Positions 1 through 8,672 are shown, counted from the first letter of the stretch. The stretch: DNA of 64,000 nt from Streptomyces marianii (GCF_005795905.1 NZ_VAWE01000001.1:3506501-3570500), one strand, 5' to 3'. Notes: a model not told the origin generated them from the sequence alone. A program made the numbers and translations.

Positions 1-1586
1 GAGACGTACCGCAGCGTCCCGCCGCTCAGTTCGAGACGCAGGCCCTTGGTGCTCTCGGTGCACATGCCCTTGCTGCGCGGCCCGCGCCGGGCGTCGACGA
101 CGAGGGTGCGGGCGTCGGCGCGGGTGGCGGTCAGCAGGTCCTCGCAGATGAAGTTGCCCAGGATGTCGGTCTGCTCGGCCGTGCCTATCCGTTCCCCGGT
201 GCGCCCGCCGGGCTCGATGGTGACCTTCATCGTGCCCGCGGGAAGTCCGGCCGCCGTGATGCTGCCCTCCCAGGTGCCCGCGAAAGCCTTCGGCACCTCG
301 GCCGGGCCCGTCCCGCCGGCGGAGGGAGCGCCGGTCTCCGAGGCCGCGGGCGGCCGGGCCGCGGTGTCGTCGCGGCCGCCGCCACCGCCGGGGAAGAGGT
401 CCAGCAGCACCCCGGCGCCCACCGTCACCGCGGCGAGCGCGCCGGCCACGGCGAGAGCCACGGTGCAGCTGACCTTGCGGGAGCCTGCCGGACGGTCGCT
501 CTCGCGGCGGGTCGTGACCGAGAGGGACAGACGTCCGCCGGACTTCGCGTCAGAGGGCACCCGCTGCGAGGGAGGCGTCGGCAAGGGAGGCGGCGAGGCG
601 GGAGCGGGCTCGATCGGCGGGCCGAACACGCCCAGGGCCTGGCTGGTGAACGGCACGGGCCCGGACGCCACCGGGTCCTCGGCGGACACCGGCTCCAGGT
701 CGAGCAGCCGGACCGCCGTCCGGCTGACCTGCTCCACCAGCGGCCCGGGCAGCCAGCCCGCCGCCACGAGCGCCCCGGCACCGGCCGGCGCGAGCCGGCG
801 GGCCAGCGCGGTGGGCTCCGGGCGGGCGGCCGGGTCCTTCGCGAGGCAGCCGGCGACGAGCTCGCGCAGTTCACCCGTGAGGGAGCCCAGCTCGGGCCCC
901 TCGTGGACCACTTTGTAGAGCAGTGCGGCCGAGGACTCGCCGGGGAACGGCGCGGCACCCGTCGCCGCGTAGGCGAGCACCGCGCCGAGCGAGAAGACGT
1001 CCGCCGCGCCGGTCACCTCTCCCCCGCCGGTGATCTGCTCGGGTGCCATGTAGCCGGGGGAGCCGACGGAGACGCCGGTCGTGGTGAGGGACGCCGTGCC
1101 GTCGGTGGCCCGGGCGATGCCGAAGTCGATGAGCCGGGGACCGTCCAGGGCCAGCAGCACGTTGGACGGCTTCACGTCGCGGTGGACGAGTCCGGCCGCG
1201 TGGACGGCGGCCAGCGCCTCGGCCAGCCCGGCGCCCAGGGTCCGGACCGTGTGCTCGGGCAGCGGCCCGTGCACGGCCACCGCCGCGCCGAGTGCGGGTC
1301 CGGCGACGAAGCCGGTGGCCACCCAGGGCACGGGCGCGTCGGGGTCGGCGTCGAGGACGGGCGCCGTCCAGGCCCCTCCCACCCGTCTCGCCGCCTCCAC
1401 CTCGCGCCGGAACCGTGCCCGGAACTGCTCGTCGAGCGCGAAGTGGGGATGGACGACCTTCACCGCGACCGTACGGCCGCCCTCGCTGCGGGCGAGATAG
1501 ACCCGGCCCATTCCGCCCGCGCCGAGCCTGCCCAGCAGCCGGTAGGCGCCGATGGCCCGCGGCTCGCCGGCTTCCAACGGCTGCAT
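1..1586 (-). CDS. Membrane-anchored Ser/Thr protein kinase (C-terminus cut by window edge)
   Basis: Hanks-type kinase that phosphorylates proteins on Ser/Thr; 528 codons are visible and the stop lies beyond base 1. The ATG at 1586 is preceded by a GGGGGAGGGAA ribosome-binding site. The kinase domain begins at once: glycine loop LGAGGMGRVY (about 21-30), VAVK lysine 43, catalytic HRDVKPSN (135-142), IDFGIA (153-158) and the MAPEQ segment. A proline-rich linker follows, then one hydrophobic segment around residue 375 and a Gly/Asp-rich start to an extracytoplasmic domain. All catalytic residues are present, so it should be active. The visible part of the sensor domain shows no PASTA repeat and I cannot name its ligand. 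The neighbouring lipoprotein is divergently transcribed. Confidence 0.93.
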   Translation of the reverse strand, partial: MQPLEAGEPRAIGAYRLLGRLGAGGMGRVYLARSEGGRTVAVKVVHPHFALDEQFRARFRREVEAARRVGGAWTAPVLDADPDAPVPWVATGFVAGPALGAAVAVHGPLPEHTVRTLGAGLAEALAAVHAAGLVHRDVKPSNVLLALDGPRLIDFGIARATDGTASLTTTGVSVGSPGYMAPEQITGGGEVTGAADVFSLGAVLAYAATGAAPFPGESSAALLYKVVHEGPELGSLTGELRELVAGCLAKDPAARPEPTALARRLAPAGAGALVAAGWLPGPLVEQVSRTAVRLLDLEPVSAEDPVASGPVPFTSQALGVFGPPIEPAPASPPPLPTPPSQRVPSDAKSGGRLSLSVTTRRESDRPAGSRKVSCTVALAVAGALAAVTVGAGVLLDLFPGGGGGRDDTAARPPAASETGAPSAGGTGPAEVPKAFAGTWEGSITAAGLPAGTMKVTIEPGGRTGERIGTAEQTDILGNFICEDLLTATRADARTLVVDARRGPRSKGMCTESTKGLRLELSGGTLRYV

Positions 1587-1794
1587 GCGCTTCCCTCCCC
1601 CTGTTCACGGCGGCCTGCGAGGCGCGTCCGGTCCGTCCAGCAGCGTAGGCCCAACGCGCGGGCCGGATCACCGGAATTGGGCCCGGTACGGGACCAACCG
1701 ATCGGTCCGGGCTCTCATCTCCCTGGCCGTAAACCACTCACCGCGCCTGTAACCCCCGCGAAGCGCGCTTGTCACCGCACAAACGGAGTACGCC

Positions 1795-2817
1795 ATGAAA
1801 CGGCTGTCCAAGGCGCTCATCGCCACCGTCGCCCTCGGCGCCGTCGCGCTCGCGTCGGGATGCTCGTCCGAAGGGGAGCCCGTCACCTTCGACGGGCCGT
1901 CCGCCGCCCCCGCCGGCCGGGGCGGCGGCGCGGCCGCCGCGGAGACCGCCGCGAAAACCCTGATGCCGACCGGCCCGAAGGCCGAGTTCACCACGCAGAA
2001 CACCGTCGACGACGGCACCAGGATCGGCGTCACCACGCTGCGAGGCAGGAAGTCCGGATTCACGGGAAAGGTCTGGGTGTGGGCGCCGCAGCAGTATTTC
2101 GACCCGAAGTACGCGAACAGCGGCTTCCCCGTCCTGATCGCCCTCCCGGGCGGCAACGGCTACCCGAACAATTACTGGATGGGCACCGACCTGAAGCTGC
2201 AGAGCAGCATCAGCCGCTGGTCGAAGGAAGGAAAGAGCCTTCCGTTCATCGTGGTGATGCCGGTGCTCAATCCGGATGACAAGTACTACTACGACGGCAG
2301 TGACATACCCGGGCAGCCGAAAATGGGCACCTGGATGACCGAGGACGTTCCCGATTTCGTCCGCGCCAATTTCCGTACGTTCACGTCCCGGGACGGCTGG
2401 GCGTTCATGGGGTCGTCCTCGGGGGCCTTCGTCGGGCTGAAGTCCGTGCTGAAGCACCCGGACCGGTTCAAGGCGGTGATCGCCTCCGGCCCCGACATCG
2501 TGCCGGACTCCCCGCTGTGGGCCGGGCACGCCACGGAGCGGGCGGCGAACGACCCCGAGCGGCTCGCCCGGGCGCTCGGCGCGAAGCCGGGCGGCAAGGA
2601 CACGGACGTCTACCTGGCGTTCCAGGCGGGGACCAGGGAGTCGGCGCTGCGGAGGGTGCGGGCCTTCATCCGGGACCACACCAAGGGTCCCGTGAAGACC
2701 CGGCTGCAGCTCATCCAGGACGGCGGGCACAACGCCAGGACGTATGTGAGAGGCATGGAGGACGGGTCGATCGAGTGGATCAGCCGCCATATGCAGGGGC
2801 CCATCCCCACGCCCTGA
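1795..2817 (+). CDS. Secreted esterase-like alpha/beta-hydrolase lipoprotein
   Basis: A 340-residue protein with a lipoprotein signal peptide: basic MKRLSK, hydrophobic core, lipobox LASGC with Cys23 as the lipidation site. After a low-complexity Gly/Ala linker comes an esterase D / mycolyltransferase-like fold with nucleophile motif GSSSG (Ser about 208), an acidic region around PDIVPDS, and a DGGHN histidine near residue 311. Family members hydrolyse esters or act as acyltransferases outside the membrane; the substrate here is unknown. It starts 208 bases from the divergent kinase start. A GC-rich hairpin follows the stop codon. Assignment to the esterase superfamily is secure; any specific activity is not. 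Confidence 0.85.
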   Translation: MKRLSKALIATVALGAVALASGCSSEGEPVTFDGPSAAPAGRGGGAAAAETAAKTLMPTGPKAEFTTQNTVDDGTRIGVTTLRGRKSGFTGKVWVWAPQQYFDPKYANSGFPVLIALPGGNGYPNNYWMGTDLKLQSSISRWSKEGKSLPFIVVMPVLNPDDKYYYDGSDIPGQPKMGTWMTEDVPDFVRANFRTFTSRDGWAFMGSSSGAFVGLKSVLKHPDRFKAVIASGPDIVPDSPLWAGHATERAANDPERLARALGAKPGGKDTDVYLAFQAGTRESALRRVRAFIRDHTKGPVKTRLQLIQDGGHNARTYVRGMEDGSIEWISRHMQGPIPTP

Positions 2818-2842
2818 CCCGCCCCGTCGCGGCCCGAACCGG

Positions 2843-2864
2843 GCGGTCGCGGTGTCGCGACCGC
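2843..2864. terminator. Hairpin between convergent genes
   Basis: Nine-base perfect stem (GCGGTCGCG / CGCGACCGC) with a four-base loop, 25 bases after the esterase stop and facing the end of mqnA. It has no clear T-run, so a bidirectional Streptomyces-type terminator is inferred from shape and position. Confidence 0.5.
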
Positions 2865-2952
2865 TCAACCCTCCCGCCCGGCGTTCCGGCGTTCCGGCGT
2901 CCGGCTCCCGGGGACGGAGCCGTCCCCGCGCCGGGGTGGGCACCGGCGGAGC

Positions 2953-3867
<915 letters not shown>

Positions 3868-3988
3868 GACCCGGGAGCACGCCTTCGAATGGCCGGGGCA
3901 CCCCGCCTAGAGCGTCAGCATGTCAAGGCGGCATCAAGCGTCCGGGTGACGTGATCTTTCCCTCTACCCATCAGAACACCGTGCGTGC

Positions 3989-3994
3989 TAGGCT
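3989..3994 (+). promoter_or_regulatory. -10 box of the cold-shock gene
   Basis: TAGGCT matches the Streptomyces vegetative -10. Starting about seven bases downstream gives a leader of roughly 124 bases before the csp ATG, as expected for cold-shock mRNAs with long leaders. The -35 region is poor. Confidence 0.4.
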
Positions 3995-4032
3995 CAACGC
4001 AAGTTGCAGTTTGGTTTCCCTTGCAGTGCAGA

Positions 4033-4062
4033 GCCTGCGGAGCATGTGACCCGCAGGCTTTT
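4033..4062 (+). promoter_or_regulatory. Hairpin plus T-run in the csp leader (possible attenuator)
   Basis: Perfect eight-base stem GCCTGCGG / CCGCAGGC (4033-4040 and 4051-4058), ten-base loop, then TTTT and a T-rich stretch. It has the form of an intrinsic terminator yet lies inside the untranslated leader, 62 bases before the csp start. T-runs after hairpins are uncommon in Streptomyces. It could attenuate transcription or act as a cold-responsive RNA structure. Confidence 0.5.
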
Positions 4063-4124
4063 GTAGTTTTCAGACTTGTTTGCAGGTTCTGGAGCAGGGC
4101 AACCCTTTGGCCCAAGGAGGGCTT

Positions 4125-4328
4125 ATGGCTACCGGAACCGTGAAGTGGTTCAACGCTGAAAAGGGCTTCGGCTTCATCGCCCAGGACGGCGGCGGCCCGG
4201 ATGTCTTCGTCCACTACTCCGCGATCAACGCGACCGGCTTCCGCTCCCTCGAGGAGAACCAGGTCGTGAACTTCGACGTCACCCAGGGTCCGAAGGGCCC
4301 GCAGGCGGAGAACGTCACCCCGGCCTAA
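4125..4328 (+). CDS. Cold-shock protein (CspA family)
   Basis: A 67-residue single cold-shock domain that binds single-stranded RNA/DNA as a chaperone. RNP1 is KGFGFIAQ and RNP2 is VFVHYSAI. The opening [15 protein letters not shown] and the usual length support the start at ATG 4125, which has a strong AAGGAGGG site (4114-4121); an upstream in-frame ATG at 4080 lies in the leader. It is monocistronic, with a long structured leader and a strong terminator downstream. Such proteins are abundant in Streptomyces, and the leader suggests post-transcriptional control. Confidence 0.97.
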   Translation: MATGTVKWFNAEKGFGFIAQDGGGPDVFVHYSAINATGFRSLEENQVVNFDVTQGPKGPQAENVTPA

Positions 4329-4373
4329 TGCGCCCGGGTCGGCGATCGCGCACGACTTAGCAGTACCCAAGGG

Positions 4374-4406
4374 GCCCCGTCCCGTACATCGCGTACGGGA
4401 CGGGGC
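4374..4406 (+). terminator. Terminator of csp
   Basis: Perfect 14-base stem (4374-4387 with 4393-4406) and a five-base loop, followed by TCCTGCCTTTT. It stands 45 bases after the csp stop, so it ends the csp transcript. Confidence 0.8.
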
Positions 4407-4514
4407 TCCTGCCTTTTCCGAAACCCGTCGGCCAGGCGGCTTCGTCACCCGGACGGCCGGAAACCCGGAACCAGGAGACAAGGCGCCGGAAGCCGGCGGG
4501 GAATAGGCGGTGAA

Positions 4515-4542
4515 CGGGGAGCAGTGAGCGGGGAGCAGTGAG
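4515..4542 (+). repeat. 14-bp tandem duplication
   Basis: CGGGGAGCAGTGAG occurs twice head to tail (4515-4528, 4529-4542), followed by a partial, degenerate third copy. It lies in decayed non-coding sequence next to the acetyltransferase remnant. Confidence 0.8.
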
Positions 4543-4580
4543 CGCAGTGACGGGAAAAGAAGGGGAAGCCCCCAGGCGTC

Positions 4581-4738
4581 TCACAACTCCCGGAACATGA
4601 TGTTCATCCCCACCGCGCCGTGTTCCGGATGGCGGAACGCGCCCGGGACGGCCCTCAGGTGTAGCCGGCGGACGCGATCCGGTGCCAGAACGGCAACAGC
4701 CGATCCCGGTCCTGCGCGGTCGCCTCTCTGATCAGCAC
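4581..4738 (-). pseudogene. GNAT acetyltransferase remnant with internal deletion
   Basis: Reading the minus strand from GTG 4738 gives 27 codons, VLIREATAQDRDRLLPFWHR and so on, that resemble the N-terminus of phosphinothricin-type GNAT acetyltransferases and end at a TGA (4655-4657). A different frame immediately downstream gives VPGAFRHPEHGAVGMNIMFR ending at 4581, which resembles the C-terminus of the same family. The acetyl-CoA-binding core of roughly 110-120 residues is missing. I infer a gene that lost its middle and its frame. The likeness to the family is from memory and needs a database search. Confidence 0.65.
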
Positions 4739-4795
4739 GGTTCAAGTGTCCCGGAGCCCCGACCGGCGGCCCGACGCGTCCGTACCCTGGGAGGC

Positions 4796-5194
4796 ATGAC
4801 GGAGCGCAAACCCCCGGGCGTCAGTTTCGAATCGTGGGTGGACAAGCAGATCCGCGACGCGCGGGAGCGCGGAGAGTTCGAGGACCTGCCGGGCCTCGGC
4901 AAGCCCCTGCCCGACGACCTGGCGCCGTACGACGAACTGTGGTGGGTCAAGGGCAAGATGCACGAGGAAGGCATCGCCGTCCTTCCTCCCGCCCTCGCCC
5001 TGCGCAAGGAAGCCGAGGACGCGTTGGAGGAGGCGTACCGCGCGCCCTCGGCTGCCGCGGTGCGCCGGATCATCACGGAGATCAACGAGAAGATCACCAC
5101 GATGCTCCTGATGCCGCCCCCGGGCCCGCCGCTCGGACGCAGGCCGTACGACCTGGACGAGGTCCTCCGGGAGTGGCGGCTCCGGCGGGGCTGA
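4796..5194 (+). CDS. DUF1992 / DnaJ-homologue-subfamily-C-28-type conserved protein
   Basis: A soluble 132-residue protein dominated by the DUF1992 domain: FESWVDKQIRDARERGEFEDLPG, GKPLPDDL and WWVKGKMHEEGI. The domain also occurs in eukaryotic DNAJC28, but no J-domain is present and the molecular role is unknown. ATG 4796 gives the length typical of actinobacterial homologues, although GGAGG sits only one base upstream, too close to be a normal ribosome-binding site; an upstream in-frame ATG at 4682 would add 38 unlikely residues. It stands alone. Confidence 0.85.
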   Translation: MTERKPPGVSFESWVDKQIRDARERGEFEDLPGLGKPLPDDLAPYDELWWVKGKMHEEGIAVLPPALALRKEAEDALEEAYRAPSAAAVRRIITEINEKITTMLLMPPPGPPLGRRPYDLDEVLREWRLRRG

Positions 5195-5291
5195 CGGCCC
5201 CGGCCCGCCGGGCAGGGCCCCGCGACATCGAAACCTCGCACGGCCCACCGGGGCGCACCCCTGCTCCTCCCAGGACGGGAGCGTGGCGAGG

Positions 5292-5309
5292 GCCGGCACC
5301 GGTGCCGGC
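5292..5309. repeat. 18-bp perfect palindrome
   Basis: GCCGGCACC followed directly by GGTGCCGGC, in the 269-base space between DUF1992 and the convergent TetR gene, where I see no gene. It may be a terminator core or a protein site; nothing else supports either reading. Confidence 0.5.
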
Positions 5310-5463
5310 TCCCGGACCCGACGGCCGCTTCCGGAACCGTCGCGCAGGCCGCCGGCGGAACGGGCGACGCGAACCCCGGGCCGGCGGAGTCCTCGAGCTG
5401 CGCGGTACCGGCCGCGAGGGCCGGGGGCACCCCGTCGGGCGGACCAGGCGGGCCGGAGGCGCC

Positions 5464-6084
5464 TCATCGGGCGGACGGCGACCAGCGTTCGCCCTTCATG
5501 AGGTTCCCCAGACCCTCCCAGGCGAAGTTCATCAGCGTCGCCGCCGCGTCCCGCGCGGAGACGCCGGATGTGTCGTTGGCCCACCCGGCCAGCGACTCCG
5601 CAGCGCCGACCAGGGCCTGAGCGAGCCCCGCCACATCCTTGCCGGCGAGTTCGCCGCCCCCTTGGGTCCCGCGCGCCGCGTCCCCGATCAGCCCCGTCAC
5701 GAACGCCACGATCTCGTCCCGCATCACCGCCGCCTCGGCGGCGAACGGCTCACCGTGCGTACGGGCCTGCCGGTGCAGCACGGCCCACGCGTCCGGGTGC
5801 TCGGCCGTGTGCAGGAAGAAGGCGGCGAGGCCCTCCCACAGCTGCCGGTCCGGCGGCAGTCCCGGGTCGACCGCCGCCCGCACGGCCGCGACCAGCGCCG
5901 CGGACTCCCGGCGGATGCAGGCGGTGAAGAGGTCTTCCTTTGAATTCAGGTAGAGGTAGACGAGCGGTTTGGACACGCCTGCGAGCTCGGCGATCTCGTC
6001 CATCGACGCCGCGCGGTAACCCCGTTGCCCGAAGGTCTGCACTGCGGCGTCGAGCATCTGCCGTTCCCGTATGGCACGCGGCAT
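5464..6084 (-). CDS. TetR family transcriptional regulator
   Basis: A 206-residue one-component repressor. The N-terminal helix-turn-helix is MLDAAVQTFGQRGYRAASMD, then EIAELAGVSKPLVYLYLNSK; the C-terminal ligand-binding half is alpha-helical and variable, so the ligand cannot be read. ATG 6084 is chosen because AGGAG lies eight bases upstream; a longer frame starts at 6138. A palindrome about 60 bases before the start is probably its own operator. No divergent or co-directional target gene is adjacent, so the regulon is likely elsewhere. Confidence 0.9.
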   Translation of the reverse strand: MPRAIRERQMLDAAVQTFGQRGYRAASMDEIAELAGVSKPLVYLYLNSKEDLFTACIRRESAALVAAVRAAVDPGLPPDRQLWEGLAAFFLHTAEHPDAWAVLHRQARTHGEPFAAEAAVMRDEIVAFVTGLIGDAARGTQGGGELAGKDVAGLAQALVGAAESLAGWANDTSGVSARDAAATLMNFAWEGLGNLMKGERWSPSAR

Positions 6085-6143
6085 CCGCTTGCTCCTACCG
6101 GCACCATCCACGTCAGACGTCCTCCCGGCCCTGTCCACCGATC

Positions 6144-6155
6144 TACCGTTCGGTA
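6144..6155. promoter_or_regulatory. Probable TetR auto-operator
   Basis: TACCGTTCGGTA is palindromic except at its central TT. It has the TACCG..CGGTA form typical of TetR family operators and lies about 60 bases upstream of the tetR start. Ownership by the adjacent TetR is inferred. Confidence 0.5.
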
Positions 6156-6184
6156 AGCCTAAGGCCCGCCGCCAGGCGGAAACG

Positions 6185-6223
6185 CCGAGGACCGGTCCGC
6201 ACGGTGCGCGGACCGGTCCTCGG
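6185..6223. terminator. Strong terminator after bL37
   Basis: Perfect 16-base stem (6185-6200 with 6208-6223) and a seven-base loop, starting 43 bases after the bL37 stop on the minus strand. It separates bL37 from the TetR gene promoter. Confidence 0.75.
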
Positions 6224-6266
6224 GCGAACCGCGCCGGATCGGCGCGGGCGGCCAGTGCGTCGGGGG

Positions 6267-6341
6267 TCAGGCGTTGGGGCGCTTGCCGTGGTTCGCTTTC
6301 CTCTTCTTCCTGGCCCGCCGCTTGTTGCCTCGCTTCGACAT
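6267..6341 (-). CDS. Ribosomal protein bL37, 24 residues
   Basis: The ATG at 6341 opens a 24-codon frame, MSKRGNKRRARKKRKANHGK then RPNA, ending at TGA 6267-6269. GGGAG lies seven to eight bases upstream. The very basic composition and the ANHGKRPN ending match bL37, the tiny large-subunit protein first seen in mycobacterial ribosome structures and conserved in Actinobacteria. It has its own terminator and sits between unrelated genes. Standard gene finders miss genes of this size. Confidence rests on the distinctive sequence. Confidence 0.85.
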   Translation of the reverse strand: MSKRGNKRRARKKRKANHGKRPNA

Positions 6342-6422
6342 GGTGCGAATCTCCCGCTTCCGGACGAAAACGATGATCTTGTCAGTCTAGGGCGGGCACT
6401 CCGGCTCCGCACCCACGGCCCG

Positions 6423-6484
6423 CCGACGGGCACGGCACCGCCGACGGGCACGGCACCGCCGACGGGCACGGCACCGCCGACGGG
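6423..6484 (+). repeat. 18-bp tandem repeat, 3.4 copies
   Basis: The unit CCGACGGGCACGGCACCG repeats exactly three times (6423-6476), then eight bases of a fourth copy. It lies between bL37 and the end of the DAACS gene and is not coding; it is probably slippage-prone GC-rich sequence. Confidence 0.9.
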
Positions 6485-6515
6485 ACGGCTCCGCCACCGG
6501 ACAGAGGTGACGGCG

Positions 6516-7847
6516 TCACGCGGCGGCGGGGACGGCCGCCTTCCGCCCGGGCTCGCCCACCTCGACGTCGTCCACCGGAGAGGACGAGGCCGAGTCGTAC
6601 GCGTCACGGTCGAGGATCTTCTCGCGCGCCGCGACGATCACCGGGACCACAGCCTGGCCCGCCACGTTCGTCGCGGTCCGGATCATGTCCAGGATCGGGT
6701 CGATCGCCATCAGCAGACCCACGCCCTCGAGCGGGAGGCCCAGCGTGGAGAGGGTCAGCGTCAGCATGACCGTCGCTCCCGTGAGTCCCGCGGTGGCGGC
6801 GGACCCGACGACCGAGACGAAGGCGATGAGCAGGTAGTCCTGGACGCCGAGCTGCACGTCGAAGATCTGCGCGATGAAGATCGCGGCGAGCGCCGGGTAG
6901 ATGGCGGCGCAGCCGTCCATCTTGGTCGTCGCACCGAACGGCACGGCGAAGGAGGTGTACTCCTTCGGGACGCCGAGACGTTCGGTGACCTTCTGGGTGA
7001 CCGGCATGGTGCCGACCGAGGAGCGGGAGACGAAGGCGAGCTGGATGGCCGGCCAGGCTCCCTTGAAGAACTGCAACGGATTGACCTTGGCGACGGTCGC
7101 CAGCAGCAGCGGGTACACACCGAACATGACCAGCGCGCAACCGATGTAGACGTCGGCCGTGAAGGTCGCGTACTTGCCGATGAGCTCCCAGCCGTAGTCG
7201 GCGATCGCGTGCCCGATGAGACCCACGGTGCCGATCGGGGCGAGCCGAATGACCCACCACAGGGCCTTCTGGAGCAGCTCCAGCACGGACTCGCTGAAGG
7301 TGAGGATCGGCTGGGCACGGTCACCGAGCTGGAGCGCGGCGACACCGGCGACGGCGGCCATGAAGACGATCTGAAGGACGTTCAGCTCGGTGAAGGGCGT
7401 GATGACGTCCGTGGGGACGATGCCGGTGAGGAAGTCGATCCAGGAGCCGGCCTTCTCCGGCTTCTCGCCGTCCTGCCGCGTGAGGCCGGTACCCGCACCG
7501 GGGTTGGTGAACAGGCCGATCGCGAGGCCGATCGCCACGGCGATCAGCGAGGTGATCATGAACCACAGCAGGGTACGGCCGGCGAGCCGCGCGGCGTTGT
7601 TGACCTTCCGCAGATTGGTGATCGACACCAGGATCGCGAAGAAGACGAGCGGTGCGACGGCCAGCTTCAGCAGCTGGACGAAGATGTCGCCGACCTGCTC
7701 CAGGGTCGTGCGGAGCCAGGTGACGTCCTGGCTGCGGGCCAGCCAGCCGAGCAGGACGCCGGCGATCAGACCGGCGACTATCTGGGCCCAGAACGGGACC
7801 TTCGGTATGCGGCTGGTGTGGGTGGGCGTCGCGGAGTTCGCGGACAC
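6516..7847 (-). CDS. DAACS family dicarboxylate/amino-acid:cation symporter
   Basis: Inner-membrane secondary transporter of the GltP/DctA/TcyP family, importing dicarboxylates, Glu/Asp or cystine with H+ or Na+. The roughly 443-residue protein has the family hairpin and transport core: SRSSVGTMPVT (serine-rich HP1), PFGATTKMDGCAAIYPALAA with the TxMDG cation/substrate motif in TM7, and a late AIDPILDMIRTATNV segment (TM8, substrate-binding Asp/Arg). The frame opens at 7898, but GTG 7847 has CGGAG eight bases upstream; GTG 7853 is the alternative. Upstream lie a 5-prime region with a palindromic operator and a small leaderless frame. Family is certain, substrate is not. Confidence 0.92.
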   Translation of the reverse strand: MSANSATPTHTSRIPKVPFWAQIVAGLIAGVLLGWLARSQDVTWLRTTLEQVGDIFVQLLKLAVAPLVFFAILVSITNLRKVNNAARLAGRTLLWFMITSLIAVAIGLAIGLFTNPGAGTGLTRQDGEKPEKAGSWIDFLTGIVPTDVITPFTELNVLQIVFMAAVAGVAALQLGDRAQPILTFSESVLELLQKALWWVIRLAPIGTVGLIGHAIADYGWELIGKYATFTADVYIGCALVMFGVYPLLLATVAKVNPLQFFKGAWPAIQLAFVSRSSVGTMPVTQKVTERLGVPKEYTSFAVPFGATTKMDGCAAIYPALAAIFIAQIFDVQLGVQDYLLIAFVSVVGSAATAGLTGATVMLTLTLSTLGLPLEGVGLLMAIDPILDMIRTATNVAGQAVVPVIVAAREKILDRDAYDSASSSPVDDVEVGEPGRKAAVPAAA

Positions 7848-7934
7848 GGACACACTCCGGTGAGGCGTATCGGAAAGGCGGGGACGGGGGTGCGGCACCC
7901 GTTCGCTCGGGAGGAGCCGCTGCGTGATGCCGGG

Positions 7935-8081
7935 TCAGACCGAACGGCAACAGACCGCGGACGCACCGGGGGAGCCCCCGGCACGAGTGCGGCGAGATGC
8001 GCGAGGGAGGCGCGGGGCGACATGCAGGCGCGTCACGAGCGGGGGGCTCATGACCGTTTCGGAGCACGCTGCTGTCGTCAT
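7935..8081 (-). CDS. Possible leader peptide upstream of the DAACS transporter
   Basis: A 48-codon frame begins at ATG 8081, eight bases after a probable -10 box, so it would be translated from the first base of a leaderless mRNA. The sequence contains MSPPLVTRLHVAPRL and ends CCRSV. Streptomyces has short leaderless leader peptides with RLHV-type segments ahead of sulfur and transport genes, and this could be one, but similarity beyond RLHV is weak. It ends 87 bases before the transporter start. Speculative. Confidence 0.3.
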   Translation of the reverse strand: MTTAACSETVMSPPLVTRLHVAPRLPRASRRTRAGGSPGASAVCCRSV

Positions 8082-8089
8082 GGCCCACA

Positions 8090-8122
8090 CGTTAACACTT
8101 GGACTTTGAGATCCTCAAAGTC
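8090..8122 (-). promoter_or_regulatory. DAACS promoter with embedded 21-bp palindromic operator
   Basis: Arms GACTTTGAG (8102-8110) and CTCAAAGTC (8114-8122) form a nine-base inverted repeat around ATC. On the minus strand, TTGAGG (8113-8118) and TTAACG (8090-8095) make a -35/-10 pair 17 bases apart, so the operator covers the -35 and part of the spacer. A third half-site, GGACTTTG, follows at 8123-8130. A repressor should exclude RNA polymerase here; its identity is unknown. Confidence 0.6.
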
Positions 8123-8164
8123 GGACTTTGGGTCAGGATCACGCCATCACATGTCCGGAAACAG

Positions 8165-8208
8165 CACCGCCCCGGCGCGGGAGCAGGTGCTCCCGCGCCG
8201 GGGCGGTG
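8165..8208. terminator. Very strong hairpin terminator
   Basis: A perfect 21-base stem (8165-8185 with 8188-8208) closes on two bases. It lies between the end of the DUF4229 gene and the DAACS promoter, so it ends the upstream minus-strand transcript and insulates the transporter. Confidence 0.85.
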
Positions 8209-8275
8209 AGGTTCCCCGGAGTTCGGTGTGACGAAGGTTACGTCCGCCGGTGGAGCCACCGGACTCCGTCGCGCG

Positions 8276-8566
8276 CTACCCGACGTCCTCGCGCGTGCGG
8301 TTGGCCTCCAGGCGGGTCTTGGCCCGGTCGACCTTCGCGACGATCTGCGCGGACATCGCCTCGCGCTGCTTGCGCAGCAGGACGAAGCTCAGCGGCGCCG
8401 AGATCAGGACGGACAGGACGAGTACCCACAGCAGGTTGGAGTCGCCCAGGCCGCGCGGCAGTACGCGCAGGTACACCAGCCCCCACAGGACGAAGAAGCA
8501 GCCGGCGAAGACGCCGAGCCGCATGAGGGTGTACCGGAGCGTGGCGCTCGTCTTGCTGTCGGACAC
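8276..8566 (-). CDS. DUF4229 small membrane protein
   Basis: A 96-residue actinobacterial protein with two predicted transmembrane helices (about 10-32 and 43-63) separated by a short RVLPRGLGDSN loop, followed by a basic, coiled C-terminal tail rich in Arg/Lys. It matches the DUF4229 pattern; function is unknown. It often stays near menaquinone genes in Streptomyces, as here, where mqnE lies 770 bases upstream; that recollection is from memory. Confidence 0.8.
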   Translation of the reverse strand: MSDSKTSATLRYTLMRLGVFAGCFFVLWGLVYLRVLPRGLGDSNLLWVLVLSVLISAPLSFVLLRKQREAMSAQIVAKVDRAKTRLEANRTREDVG

Positions 8567-8672
8567 GACGGCCCCTTTCCTTCACTGAGTCGCCCGTCCA
8601 GTGAAGCACGTCCCGACTGTGGCCTTTTAGGCGGCTCCGGCAGGCCGGGCCGGGACGGCACCCCGGAGAAGA

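Noticed and set aside
6423..6484. Regular 18-bp repeats as a possible CRISPR array
   Set aside because: The copies are head to tail with no spacers; simple tandem repeat.
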